The position numbers were made by a program, and so were the translations under genes. Below, one piece after another: positions 52,740 to 64,000 of a stretch of DNA of 64,000 nt. The notes beneath the pieces are model-generated. The model saw only the letters and a list, made by a program, of their open reading frames with translations, was not told where the DNA came from and did no database searches. Positions within the stretch are counted from its first letter, which is position 1; each line of letters starts with the position of its first letter. This DNA comes from Toxotes chatareus (lineage: Eukaryota; Chordata; Actinopteri; Toxotidae): contig JAFBJY010000301.1 of NCBI GenBank assembly GCA_016801885.1, positions 248,001-312,000 on the forward strand. The letters are read 5' to 3'.

Positions 52740-53819
52740 TGAGCCTGGGGATGATTTCAATTGATGTGTAGATGGAATGATTTATCTTTTCTCTCCACCA
52801 TGAAGGTAGAAAGTGTGTATGACCCCGATGTGGATGTGAATTCCAGCACATCGCGCAATCAGTGTGAGGACAGAGGAGGAGCCCCTCCCCTAAAGCAATC
52901 TGTGTGCAGGACCATGAGAGGATCCAGACCAAAAGCTCAAAGGTGAGATATGGATCTCTAACTATCCATGACTCTTCTCCATATCAGAGCTCAGCACTCA
53001 CATCACTTACCACCATCATTATTCACACACTCAAAAGCTCTGTGTGTATTTGTGTTGAAGGCCAGAGGCAACCTTTTGCCAGACTCTGCTGGACCTGGAC
53101 CTGAACATGGACTGCAGCCCCAACTGTGTGTGTCCATGAAGAGTGACAGGTCAAAGCATCACTACATTGATTTCAAGGGACAGCCTCCTCTACTGCACTG
53201 CAAGAGACGATACAGCTGACTACATGTTTTTATTCTTTACTATGAAACACTATTATGAATAATAGATATCTTTGTCCCTATACCCATGTACCTGATGGCC
53301 CTAATCTCTATATTCACCAGGATCCATCAGAGATGAGACTTCCTGGACCTGAGCCCAGCTGTGTGTCCATGAAAGAGTGACAGGTCAAGCATCACCACAA
53401 TGATTTCAAGGACAGCCTCCCTCTACTGCAAAAGAAAAGAAACTGCAGCTGAGTTTAAATGTATCGAACAGCTGTCCTGTATAACTTTGGTCTTCTATGA
53501 AAGATGTAAGTGGTGATTGTGTTTGTCTCCAGACTTCATGAATGACACAGTATAGAATATGAATAAGAGGCTGAAACTCCCTCTTTTCAAGAAAAGCACT
53601 TCTTATGTTCTTATATATGTATCATTCAAGATTAGGAACTAAAACTCCCTGAAACAAAGCACCTATCTGTTGCAATCAAAGAATTTACCTAAGCATAATA
53701 TGTAAGTTGAACAGGCAGCGAGTTTATTTTTTAGTATTTTCAAAAGAACAATCAAACGCTTGATCTACCTCTGCCTCACCTATCAGACCAAACCTTTCTG
53801 AGAAAACAAGTTGGGGTTC

Positions 53820-54362
53820 CCATATTGGTCCTGGCTCCACCCACCTGCTGCTGTTTATTGTCTACAATGATCCATTTCTAACACATGTTTAATGTTCCAC
53901 TCTGCTACAGATACATTTTGGATTAATATTCTATGCAGAATGTAAATAATTACCAATTATGACAGTTTTTTGCTTCTGTGCTCTGTTTCCTATCATAACT
54001 GTAATCTGCTGAGCACACAGTATCCACTAACTGTTCACTAACTGTAATCTAAATGCTGGCCCTCTAACATTGTCCATTGCCAACCCTGTTTGTATTATGC
54101 TGCATGTCCTTCTCCCCCTCTCCTCCATTCCTAGCTGTCCTATCTTCCTCCTTTTCCTCCTTTCACCCAGCCCAGCCATCAGCAGGAGGGTCCCCCATAT
54201 GAACCAGGTTCTGCTCAAGGTTTCTTCCTGTTCAAAGGGAGTTTTTCCTTGCCACTGTCTCCTTAAGTGCTTGCTCTGGGGTCAGGCTCTGGGTCTCTGT
54301 AAAGCGCTTTGAGACAATTTTGATTGTGGAAGGCGCTATATAAATAAAAAGGAATTGAAAAT
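53820..54362 (+). repeat. interspersed repeat in NLR intron
   Basis: Inverted copy of 51036-51545, ending in GGCGCTATATAAATAAAA and a TTGAATTGAATT stretch. It lies between the linker exons and the FISNA-NACHT exon of the NLR pseudogene. Confidence 0.8.
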
Positions 54363-54489
54363 TGAATTGAATTAATAACGTCTCAAGACATGGAGGGACA
54401 TATGTTCATGTGTGTTCTTTAGGGGGATGAACATGTCATGTTTTCTTTATGAATCAGTCATTGATGTTGTTTCTGTTTGTTGATTCAGG

Positions 54490-56311
54490 ACACTGTTGCT
54501 GCAGTTTGTAAACGTAAACTTAAATCTACTCTGAAGAAGAAAGTCCAGTGTGTGTTTGAGGGGATCTCTAAAAGCAGGAAACCCAACCTTCTAGAATCAG
54601 ATCTACACAGAGCCTACATCACAGAGGAGGGACTGAAAGGTCAATGATGAATCATGAGGTCAGACAGATTGAAATAGCATCCAGGAAACCAGGCAGACCA
54701 GGGAACAAGCATCAGACAAGAAGACATCTTTAAAGCCCTCACCTGGAAGAGATGCATCAATCAGAACAATGATGACAAAGGGAGTGGCTGGCATTGGGAA
54801 AACAGTCCCCTAACACACAAGCTGACTCTGGACTGGGCTGAAGACAGAGCCAACCAGGACATACACTTCACATTTCCATTCACGTTCAGAGAGCTGAATG
54901 TGCTGAAAGAAAAAAAGTTCAGCTTGGTGGAACTTGTTCATCACTTCTTTACTGAAACCAAAGAAGCAGGACTCTGCAGGTTTGAAGAGGTCCAGGTTCT
55001 GTTCATCTTTGACGGTCTGGATGAGTGTCGACTTCCTCTGGACTTCCACAACACTAGAGATCCTGACTGATGTTACAGAGTCCACCTCAGTGGATGTGCT
55101 GTTGACAAACCTCATCGGGGGAAACTGCTTCCCTCTGCTGCGCCTCTGGATAACCACGACGACCTGCAGCAGCCAATCAGATCCCTCCTGATTGTGTTGA
55201 CATGGTGACAGAGGTCAGAGGGTTCACTGACCCACAGAAGGAGGAGTACTTCAGGAAGAGGTTCAGAGAGGGAGGAGCAGGCCAGAAGGGATCATCTCCA
55301 CATCAAGACTTCACGCAGCCTCCACATCATGTGCCACATCCCGGCCTTCTGCTGGATCACTGCTACAGTTCTGGAGGATGTGTTGAAAACCAGAGAGAGG
55401 GAGGGCTGCCCAAGACCCTGACTGAGATGTACATCCACTTCCTGGTGGTTCAGTCCAAACTGAAGAATGTTAAGTATGGATGGAGGAGCTGAGACAGATC
55501 CACACTGGAGTACAGAGACCAGGAAGATGATTGAGTCTCTGGGAAAACTGGCTTTTTGAGCAGCTGCAGAAAGGAAACCTGATCTTCTATGGATCAGACC
55601 TGATAGAGTGTGGCATCGATATCAGAGCAGCCTCAGTGTACTCAGGAGTGTTCACACAGGTCTTTAAAGAGGAGAGAGGGACTGTACCAGGACAAGGTGT
55701 TCTGCACCCGTCCCATCTGAGTCTTCAGGAGTTTCTGGCTGCTCTTCATGTCCATCTGACCTTCATCATCTCTGGAGTCAATCTGCTGTCAGAGAGACCA
55801 ATCAACCTCCAACTGGTCTAAAATGTCCAGAGACCAACTCCTGATCCAAACACCGCTTTACCAGAGGGCTGTGGACAAGGCCTTCGCAGAGTCTAAATGG
55901 ACACCTGGACTTGTTCCTGCGCTCCTCCTGGGTCTTTCACTGCAGACCAATCAGACTCTCCTCACGAGGTCTGCTGACACGAACAGGGAAGTGGCTCACA
56001 GACCAATCAGGCAACAGTCCAGTACATCAAGAAGAAGATTGAAGAGACTCCCTCTGCAGGCAAAGCATCAACCTGTTCCACTGTCTGAATGAACTAAACG
56101 ATTGTTCTCTTGTGGAGCAGATCCAACAGTCCCTGAGTTCAGAACGCTCTCCACAGATGAACTGTCTCCTGCTCAATGGTCAGCTCTGGTCTTCATCTTA
56201 CTGTCATCAGAAAAGAAAAGATCTGGACGTGTTTGACCTGAAGAAATACTCTGCTTCAGAGGAGGCTCTTCTGAAGCTGCTGCCAGTTGTCAAAGCCTCT
56301 AACAAAGCTCT
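54490..56311 (+). pseudogene. FISNA-NACHT exon of the NLR pseudogene
   Basis: The FISNA domain starts DTVAAVCKRKLKSTLKKKVQ. NACHT follows with Walker A GVAGIGKTV (54779-54806), LDWAEDRANQD, FRELNVLKEKK and Walker B LFIFDGLDECRLPLDFHN (about 55002-55050). The winged-helix/helical region reads VDMVTEVRGFTDPQKEEYFRK and FEQLQKGNLIFY...LSLQEFLAALH. The exon has the usual ~1.8-kb length and ends with a GTAAGT donor. Frame changes occur near 54640, 54800, 55050, 55195, 55290, 55495 and 55690, so ATP-binding motifs survive only as fragments. Confidence 0.82.
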
Positions 56312-57749
56312 GTAAGTGTATAGATAGTTGGATTTATTCATCATTATATAAAGACTCTGCCATTTTATTCAGCAGGAGGAAAATAAATCCCTCTCTTCTT
56401 TAATTCCTTTTCATCATCTCTGAGCTGAGTTGACTGTTTAAGTGTCCAAATACTTACAGCCTTGACTGTATGTTTGTTTATTACTGATTGTATCATATTT
56501 AACTTTATCACGCTTTCCAACTTTTTGAGAATAAACGTAAAGAATTTGAATCATAGCCAATGAAAGATGATTATCAATGTAGAAACTCCCTCATTGCTTA
56601 GCAGGTGGATAAAGAGCTGATATTTCCTGCTTCACTGAACAAATCTGTGTTTGATGTTTGGTCCAGTTTTCAAATGCAGATCTGTTAGTTTGCTGTGAGC
56701 TGCAGAGCAAACTGAGGTTTTGGTTCCTTTGATTGTCCTTTCAACACAAATGTTATTTGACTTTTCTTCATTGTTTCTCTTCAGACTGAGCAGCTGTAAC
56801 CTCTCAGAGAGAAACTGGGAAGCTCTGTCCTCAATTCTCAGCTCCCAGTCCTCTAGTCTAAGAGACACCTGGACCTGAGTAAGAATGACCTGCAGGATTC
56901 AGGGTGAAGCTTCTGTCTGCTGGACTGAAGAGTCCACACTGTGCCCTGGAAACTTTCAGGTCAGGATCCATCAACCTGTTTAGCTGATGATTTGCTCACC
57001 TCCGATTTTACACTAGTGGATAAGTAGAAAAACTTTGTTTTTCAAAGTAAATTTTTACAAATTTTCAGCAGAACTTTCTAGACTCAGACATTCATTCATC
57101 ATTTCTCTTGTTTTTGCTTCGGGTTGTTGAGGTTTTTTTAATCCTACAAATGATCGCTTTAAGGAATTTTGTCTAAATACACATTGAGCCTGAACCAAAA
57201 TGTGGACCAGAACCAAAAAACAAAAAATATAAACAAAAAAGAACAACAAGAACAGACCAGCAGAAAAGGACAGAGGGTTCCTGTGTGATGTTGTGTGCAT
57301 CTGCCTGGCTGTCAGGATGTCTGATCACAGGAGAGAAGAGAGCTGTGCTTCTCTGGCCTCAGCTCTGAGCTCCAACCCCTCCCATCTGAAGAGCTGGACC
57401 TTGTGCTAGCACCCATCCAGGAGACTCAGGACTGAAGCTGCTGTCTCATGGATTGAAGTGATCCACATTGGAAACTGGACACCCTCAGGTATGAGAGGCT
57501 CTGCTGCAGCCTGAGACAGTGTGGATAGAGGAGGAAGAGTTGGAAACATTTAGTTAATGTCACAGCTGATGACAGATCCCTACAGAAGTGCTTTGAATTC
57601 CAACCTGCCAGCACAAGAGGGTTTTCTCTAATTCTGACTTCAGTATCTCATCATGGCTCACTGTGTCATATTTAAGAGAAAATATGTGAGCAATCATTAA
57701 ATCAGGTGTGGTCAGCTGTTTTCTGTGACCTGAGCAGGACTTTCTCAGA

Positions 57750-58700
57750 CTGGATTTCATGCTGCATCAGCACAAAGCCAGTGTGGAAACATTTGAGCTG
57801 CAGCTGGTTGAACTGCTCCTGAACCAACAGAGCCACTTTGAGCACTCCAGAGTGCTTTCACCAACAACCCCAAAGACTTTTAGATACCTGTTCAGTGCTG
57901 ACACACTAATAATAAATATCCCAACAAACTTTTATCACCCGAAACAACACGGCGAAACAGGATGTTGTGATGGCACAAGCGGAAACTGCGGCCAGTACAA
58001 GCTTGTCTGGAAAGGCCAACATGTCTCTGCGGTGTGGGCGTATTTTAGTAAATCTGAGAAAAGACACACGGATAGCGATTTGCAAAACAATGTCGAAATT
58101 TCAAGAGGGGTGCATCTGCAAAGAATTTCTCCACGTCGGGTTTAATTTATCACCTGAAATCAAACATCTCGATCGCTATGCTGAATATGAGAGGAATGCA
58201 GCACAGAAAAGGAAAATCCCTCCGAGCACGCCCTCCATCTGTGGTGGACGTTTTTGAAAAAGGCAAGGAAGTTTAAAACTTAACCCAAAGCACTGCAATT
58301 CTTGGTGCATTTGTTGTAAAGGCCTACAGTTAACATATGGACTATGGCAATCTTTGTTTTGATACACTATTATGTTGTAGTCCTACAGCGAAAATTTTAA
58401 AATGCACTTGACTTATATGCACTTTGTGTTTTATGAGAGAACATATTTAATTTTAAATCTTGATTTATTCTTTTGAAACATTCATATTAATTTATGTAAT
58501 CGCAATGCCTTGCAATTTTAATGAGGTTAGTACACAGTCATAGCCATAAATGCAATGGTACTAATAATTGGCATAATAATTTCTTTCAGTGTTTTGGTTT
58601 TTCGACCTTGGTTTCCTCATTTTTAGGTTTTCAGTTTCAGCCAAGAATTTTCATTTCGGTATGTTTTCATGCTGAAGAGAACATGCTGGTCTGACCCCCC
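57750..58700 (+). other. unidentified insert with a 96-codon frame between LRR and B30.2
   Basis: NLR similarity stops after the second LRR and resumes at 58.7 kb. From 57967 a frame reads MAQAETAAST, SLSGKANMSLRCGRILVNL, IAICKTMSKFQEGCICKEFL, EIKHLDRYAEYERNAAQKRK and ends SICGGRF at 58257. An in-frame GT-AG structure is not evident. I do not recognise the family; it could be a retrocopy or an internal piece of a transposon. Confidence 0.35.
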
Positions 58701-58888
58701 TCCTCCTTCTCAGGAACAGAACCTGGTGGAGTCCGATGCTAGAGACCAGAGTCTGAGAAGTGTAAGTGTGGTTTCATTTGATTCCTGAAAACAAAGCAGC
58801 TCACATTCAACCATCTTCAAAGTGTCAATCAATGATCAGGTGATAGATCGATAACTGCAGCTGTGTTGTGTCCTCTTCTCTCCATCAG

Positions 58889-59485
58889 ATTTCTGTGAAC
58901 TCACCATCGACACAAACACAGTAAACAGAAAGATCAAACTGTCTGACAACAACAGGAAGGTGACACATGTGGAGGAGGATCGGTCATATCCTGATCATCC
59001 AGAAACATTTGACCAGTGGCCTCAGCTGCTGTGTTGGTAATGGTCTGACTGGTCATTGTTACTGGGAGGTCGAGTGGAGAGGAGGAGTTGATATATCAGT
59101 GAGTTACAGAGGAATCAGAAGGAAAGGAGACAGAGAAAACTGTGTGTTAATTTGGAAGGAAACGATCAGTCCTGGAGTCTGATCTGCTGTAATGGTTTGT
59201 TATTCTGTTTTGCACAATAACAGAGAGACACCTGTCTCCTCCTCCTCTCTCCTCTCTCTTCATCATCTTCCTCTGTCTCTGGCAGAGTTGCAGTGTAATA
59301 ATGGACTATCCTGCTGGCTCTCTGTCCTTCACAGAGTCTCCTCTGACTCACTGATCCACCTCTACACCTTCATCACACCACATTCACTGAACCTCTACTG
59401 TATCCTGGGTTTTGAGCTCTGGTTGTCTGGGGCCTCAGTGTCTCTGTGTATGGGGTGTGTAGCAGAGAGGAGAGTCTCCTCCTGA
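58889..59485 (+). pseudogene. PRY-SPRY (B30.2) exon of the NLR pseudogene
   Basis: Acceptor TCCATCAG at 58881-58888. PRY: FCELTIDTNTVNRKIKLSDN. SPRY: NGLTGHCYWEVEWRGGVDIS, VSYRGIRRKGDRENCV, and later RVSSDSLIHLYTFITPHSLN and ILGFELW. Frame changes lie near 58975, 59035, 59170 and 59285. This type of B30.2 exon is the normal last exon of many fish NLR-C genes. Confidence 0.8.
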
Positions 59486-62380
59486 GTCTCTCTCACTGTT
59501 GAACAGATGTTCAGTCTGTACATGTCTGTCTCTTTCACTCACACACCTTTTCAGATTCATGTATTAAAAGCAGTTTATTTGTTAAACTCTTCTAAATGAT
59601 TCCTTGTAAACTTCTTCCTCTTCCAGTCCTTTAAAGATGGAAGCTACGATTATTAGGGAGAAAAATGTTGCTGACTTTTACTTTTTAAGATTCTAATCAT
59701 GATCTTGTCCTTTCACGTTAAAAAGCATCATTGTGAACATCAGTGTTTTGTCTTTCTCTGAATCTTGGGACAACTGAGCTGATTCTATTTCAAACTAAAA
59801 TGCTGCCACAGTTTATCTGAAGATCTGAGAGAAAAAACAAAAGATAGAAACTACCCAGAAAAAACCGTGTTTCAGAGGTTCACAGAGTTAGAAAGCTCCT
59901 GACTTCTCTGAAGGTTTGAGCCTTGATTCTAAAAGAAAAAAAAAAATTCAGAAAGATGCGAGGGTGAAATTTGACTAAAACAAGCCGTGAAGTTTATTTG
60001 AAAAAATGTTTAAGCGTTTTTTCAGCCTGTTTTTTCATGTTTTACAGTGAATCCGGCTGCTGCTACTACTTGTGTACTTTTACTGCTGATGTCATTGGTG
60101 GTTTTCATTTTCACACTGCATCACATATTTCTGACAGTCCTTTTTTGTAGTGTCAGATTTTGTGTAATATGTTCTTATAATATATTCTTCAATATGTACA
60201 AAATCCAATTGTGTTCTGCTTATCCCTAGACCTTATTCCCTGTTTTCTCTCTGCATCTCACACCCACCCCAACTCTGTCACACATGCATATACACACACA
60301 CACACACCTCCTCCACCTCTGTTTCCCACTGCTCTCTCATTGGGCGCAGCCTATCTTGCACACCTGTGGCTGTCTTGGGCACCACACTGTACAACAAAGG
60401 AGTAAGTCACCCCTGTCCCCATACACTGTTCCACCACTGTTCCCACTTACTCTGATAACCTTACTTATGTCACTCCCATCTTGACTCCCGATACTTTACT
60501 CATCTATGTATGTTCCTGTGAATGAGCAGTCCACTGGTGCTACTTATTTGGCAACTGCTGTTGTCCAGAGTGCATGAAGCTGTTCTCATATATTGCTCTC
60601 TTGTTGCACTCTCATTTCCCCTCTGCCTGTTGCTAAACAACACTGTGCATTTATCTGAAGAAGACTTGAACATAGCATTTTGAAGAAGAAGACAAAAACT
60701 TAAGAGAGTAAAAGATTAAGGTCTGGTACTCTCAGACCGGACCTGGACCCAACTTCAACTGGCCTTGACTGGGTCTACAATACAGCCCTGAAAAAATCCC
60801 ATCACTTTCCCTTGTGATGTTTCCCACATTATTACCCTGGTTGTTATGTTTTTAACAGTGCAGCCTAACTTCCACTTTACAATACATCTGCTGGTTTTAC
60901 AAGTTCATTACACTGTTGTAATATTTTACAGTGCATCCCTATTTATCATTTTACAGTGATCCTTTTAGTTGTTAGTTGTTTTTTTTACAGTGTATCTGCT
61001 TGTACAGAAAACATGGATGGAATATATACATGGAACATTATTCAAACTATGACCAGTCCTCATCTTCCCTGCTGATGTCATCAATACTGATTGGTACATA
61101 TTGATCCTAATAATCAGTGTGAGTCCTGTTGGACACTTGTCAGTATTTATAGCAGTGTAATAATATGTGTGTTCACATACAGAGTCATTATCAGAATGAT
61201 GAACATTAGAGCTAAAATAAGTCAGTAAATGTGGAATAATGTCAGTGTGAACATCAGTATCATTGTCAGTGCTGTGTGTGGGAGAGTTGTAGTTACTGAC
61301 AGTGACCACTGGAGGACAGAAGACTCCTGTTAAGTCAATACAACAGTCTCACTCCACACCCCTACACCTCCCAAAATGACTTTTCAAGTAAAGAAGAAAA
61401 TGAGATACATGAACAGTCTGTGTTTTCACTGCAGAATGTGAAAAACCTTCAGGAGCACTGAGAAAGTTTTCATTGTTTGTTGATGCAGGTCAGACAGCTG
61501 CTCCTCAGTCTGAGCAGAGGCCAAAAGTAAGAGGTGGTGGGGCTGCAGCTACCCCCCTCCAGGTGGCTGAGGTGTATTATTGTCACACAAAACGTGGGTT
61601 TTCTTTTTAGTTTAGGAAAGAAAAAAATGATGGCTGGAGTTGCAAACAGCATTTGAGTGGTGCATTTATTTACAGGCCAAAAAAATGCTACTAGAAAGCA
61701 AGTGAAAATAATGAAATAAATCCATAATTTACTGGGTGTTGCATCCCTCACTCTCTCCTCGAAAAGCTTTTTGTTGGCAGGAGCATTATAAACCCTAAGC
61801 TCCTTCCAAGACCAACCAATTTACAATCAATGCATTAAATGAGATCTCTGGTCACCACATCTTCATAATCAGGTCCCACATTAAACCCACAACAAAACAC
61901 AAATCATCATTTCAATAATTCACTCATACATGAACCTGCTTCATCATATCATCCATTATATTAATGCCAAACCAAAATCGCCTCCTCCAACTCAGTGGGA
62001 CCTGGTATGGCAATGAAGCAGCTGTACAGGTACCTCCTACCACTATATAAGGCAGCCTTCTTCAGCTGCTCTGGTTCAGCCCCCAGGCACAGAGAAGGAG
62101 AGGACCAAGATGGCAGCAGCACTGGTAAACTGTAAAATTTAACAGCACACAGGCAGCAAAATAATGTCAATGAAGAACATTTGTGAAGTTGTACAAAACA
62201 CTGTAAACAACACATTACTGCATAATAAAAATGTCTGCAAATGTATAAAAACTGACACATTTCTCTGTGGTGCATTGTGTAACTTGAGGCAGACGACTAC
62301 TCACTTTACAGTTCAAGTATAAAACAGTAAGAGAACTCATTCAATTCAGATTAGAAATCAGATTATGTAACTCTCTGATA
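59486..62380. other. non-coding, several repeats
   Basis: Contains a short (CA)n (60292-60308) and a region with repeated TTTTACAGTG motifs (60040-60992). It also holds a TATA/first-exon-like sequence at 62.04-62.13 kb. No complete gene is seen. Confidence 0.4.
62042..62127 (+). promoter_or_regulatory. TATA promoter with possible first exon
   Basis: TATATAAGGCAGCC at 62043-62056 is followed about 60 bases later by ATGGCAGCAGCACTG (62110-62124) directly before a GTAAAC donor-like sequence. This is a textbook arrangement of TATA, short leader and tiny first coding exon. Downstream exons on the plus strand are not established; a candidate lies at about 62560-62800. Confidence 0.35.
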
Positions 62381-62384
62381 CAAC

Positions 62385-63780
62385 ATAACATTATGAATCA
62401 CAACCATATGACATCTGAGCATCAAACCATTTGAAATATCTTAATCTCTCCTTTCTAGAATCAGTTCACTCTGTGTAGTGTCACTCACTTGAAGCATGGA
62501 AGTGATCATGGAAACAAGTTTCATGCTCAATCAAAACAAAAACACTTTACATGCAAAATGATTGATGTTATTTTTGCTGAACAGTGGTTCATGTTTTCAT
62601 CAGTACCAGTGCACACAAAGAGTCCAACACGATACTCAGCTCCACAGCATTTCACCCACTGTGTGTGACACAGACGATGGCTTCAGAATCAAGGGTGAAG
62701 AGATGCTGTTATATCTTCAGAAAAAATCCAGTGTTTCAACTGAACACATTTTAACTGGACCAGACTCAACTGTTTTTAAGGACAGGCATTCCCAGTGATA
62801 GCTGCTTGATAACCTGCTTGACAGATTCCTCTAAATTTTCAGTTGTATAAAGAACTACAGTATTTGGTTCACCACTCCCCAAAAGCTTGGCTATAACTGA
62901 AGCACATGTCTTTTTTGTGAGTAGAACCTGAAGGAGCTGCTTCAGTATTTTGGAAATGAGATGAAGTATTTCATCAGTTACAGACTGAGAATTGTTTACT
63001 GTCTCTGTGTCGTTGTTGAAAGGGATCTGGTTAGACACACTTGTGTTATCAATGGAGCTGTGTATCTTAATGAGATGTCTCCTGAATCCACAATAACTAG
63101 AGAGACATTTACCTGGATACATGGCATGAATTCATTTGAGGTTCCTGAACAAAAGCAACACTGAACCAAAGGATGAATTTCAGAGGAAACATCTCAACAT
63201 TTTGGCTAAATAAGCTACTTATGGTTTGTTTAATAGCTTTGCTCTGAGCTCTTTTACTCTGTCTGCAAAAATGTGTACAGGCTGGAGAGAGCGTCATCAT
63301 ACTTCACTGAAAACAAAATGTGACTTGAACAGCTCATCAAAAGCACCAAAGGATGTACATGACTGACATGACAGAAGCTTTTTGTCCAAGACAATATAAA
63401 AAAGTGAAAACCTGGGTCTTTGAAGTTTCTGTGGTAAGAAGATATGGCTGATGGGTTCCTTCAGTGGTCAGGAGATGATCCTCAAGGCTTTGGGATGACT
63501 GAAACAAGAGAAATATGTTTACAAAAATGTGTGTTTCTAAAACTCAGCAACATCTACAGTATTTGGAAGTTTTGACAAACCTTCTGAAATTTTACCAGAT
63601 GATCCGTTGTCTCTCCGACGCTGATCTTTGTGGGGACGCTTTCTTCCAGCTGGTTGTGGAGTGAGAAGATGAAGCAGCACCAGAAGAGAAGCCATGTTGC
63701 TGTCCCACTTGGGGACAGAGTGAAAAGTACTTTTACACTCATTATATATATTAAGTAGTGTGTTTATGATATTGCTCTGT
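62385..63780 (-). repeat. inverted duplication, copy 2 (better preserved)
   Basis: Minus-strand counterpart of 43330-44665, with the same order of blocks. Homology ends near 62385 on one side and near 63780 on the other, where a pentanucleotide tract begins. Confidence 0.8.
62766..63695 (-). CDS. small TATA-driven gene with a hydrophobic leader and a C2H2-like exon (unrecognised)
   Basis: TATA-like ATATATAAT (63752-63743) lies about 50 bases before ATG at 63695. Exon 1 (63695-63596) reads MASLLVLLHLLTPQPAG, a possible signal peptide, then a basic stretch RKRPHKDQRRRDNGSS, with a GTAAAA donor. The next exon starts after TTTCAG at 63498. Joined directly, it meets a stop within a few codons, giving about 38 residues. 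A further frame (63122-62766) has SSYCGFRRHLIKIHSS, a half zinc-finger-like motif, and ILHLISKILKQLLQVLLTKK. Whether these belong to one transcript is uncertain. The duplicated copy at 43 kb lacks the start codon. Confidence 0.3.
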
Positions 63781-63790
63781 GCATTGTTCT

Positions 63791-63860
63791 AGAATAGAAT
63801 AGAATAGAATATACTTTATTGATCCCTTTGGGAGGTCCTTGGGGAAATTTGGGTACCAGC
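63791..63860. repeat. (AGAAT)n with LINE/SINE-type tail
   Basis: Four to five AGAAT units are followed by ATACTTTATTGATCCCTTTG and GGGGAAATTTGGG. This is the same kind of interspersed-repeat end as at 16.97 kb. Confidence 0.7.
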
Positions 63861-64000
63861 AGCAGTACAACACAAGAAAAAACACAGTAAGCAGCAATAG
63901 AACAAGGGTGGATTCAAGTAAAAAATTAAAATATAAAGTATATACAAACATTAAACTCTAAGAGGTGGATTCTAATGGTTTTATGATCTTAAACATATAC

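Larger units (their letters stand above)
52740..59485 (+). pseudogene. NLR-C (NLRC3-like) FISNA-NACHT-LRR-B30.2 pseudogene
   Basis: All parts of a fish NLR-C gene occur in order. Leader exon 52801-52942 (MKVESVYDPDVDVNSST). Two repeated linker exons follow (about 53063-53218 and 53334-53430) with CVSMKSDRS and HHYIDFKGQPP. FISNA-NACHT exon 54490-56311. LRR exons about 56785-56958 and 57305-57489. A short linker exon at 58715-58760 precedes the PRY-SPRY (B30.2) exon from 58889 to TGA at 59483. Such proteins are cytosolic sensors that oligomerise through NACHT; B30.2 binds ligands. Many frame breaks in the NACHT and B30.2 exons prevent a product. Two interspersed inserts (53.82-54.36 and ~57.75-58.7 kb) lie in introns. 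The leader exon is duplicated at 0.6 kb. Confidence 0.82.

Overview
The window looks like accessory, repeat-dense DNA from a ray-finned fish, probably a percomorph. The evidence is a decayed NLR-C gene with the fish-specific FISNA-NACHT-LRR-B30.2 layout, a sushi-type chromovirus, a second Gypsy element, hAT, Tc1 and CMC-like DNA transposons, CR1/L2/Rex-type LINE pieces, tRNA-derived SINE sequence and many (CA)n tracts. I cannot name the species. No intact, undisrupted host gene is fully contained here.

Layout. 0-3 kb: remnant of an NLR-C first exon cut by a 5'-truncated hAT transposon. 3-6.6 kb: non-coding DNA with a SINE, a tRNA-Lys(UUU)-like sequence and a (CA)n tract. 6.6-12.1 kb: a minus-strand Gypsy element with near-identical LTRs and a readable gag-pol frameshift signal. 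12.7-13.2 kb: end of another hAT. 13.3-16.8 kb: a 27-bp minisatellite in two blocks, separated by a solo-LTR-like segment carrying p53-site-like motifs. 17.2-22.9 kb: a plus-strand sushi/Tf1-type chromovirus whose primer site pairs with its own predicted mRNA start, followed by a Tc1 deletion derivative. 24.3-29.0 kb: exons of a ZNF638/matrin-3-like RNA-binding protein on the minus strand, with a LINE fragment inside. 29.0-32.9 kb: a DNA transposon carrying a transposase on one strand and a SAMD3-like reading frame on the other. 32.9-36.5 kb: a C2H2 zinc-finger gene on the minus strand, with a 74-bp minisatellite in its presumed first intron and a tandemly duplicated promoter/first-exon unit.

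36.5-51 kb reads like poor-quality sequence: stretched homopolymers at first, then copies of other window segments that differ mostly by missing bases. It contains a second copy (39.7-42.0 kb) of the DNA flanking the first Gypsy element, a solo-LTR-like segment and a second LINE fragment. 43.3-44.7 kb and 62.4-63.8 kb form an inverted duplication around a small TATA-driven gene. 52.7-59.5 kb is a full-length but frameshifted NLR-C pseudogene on the plus strand.

There is no sign that the genes form one pathway. The common theme is mobile DNA inserted into a locus of multicopy immune (NLR) and transposon-derived genes. The most specific observations are the -1 frameshift heptamer plus H-type pseudoknot, the self-priming site of the chromovirus, and the promoter/VNTR structure of the zinc-finger gene. 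Any frameshift, especially in 36-51 kb, may be a sequencing error.
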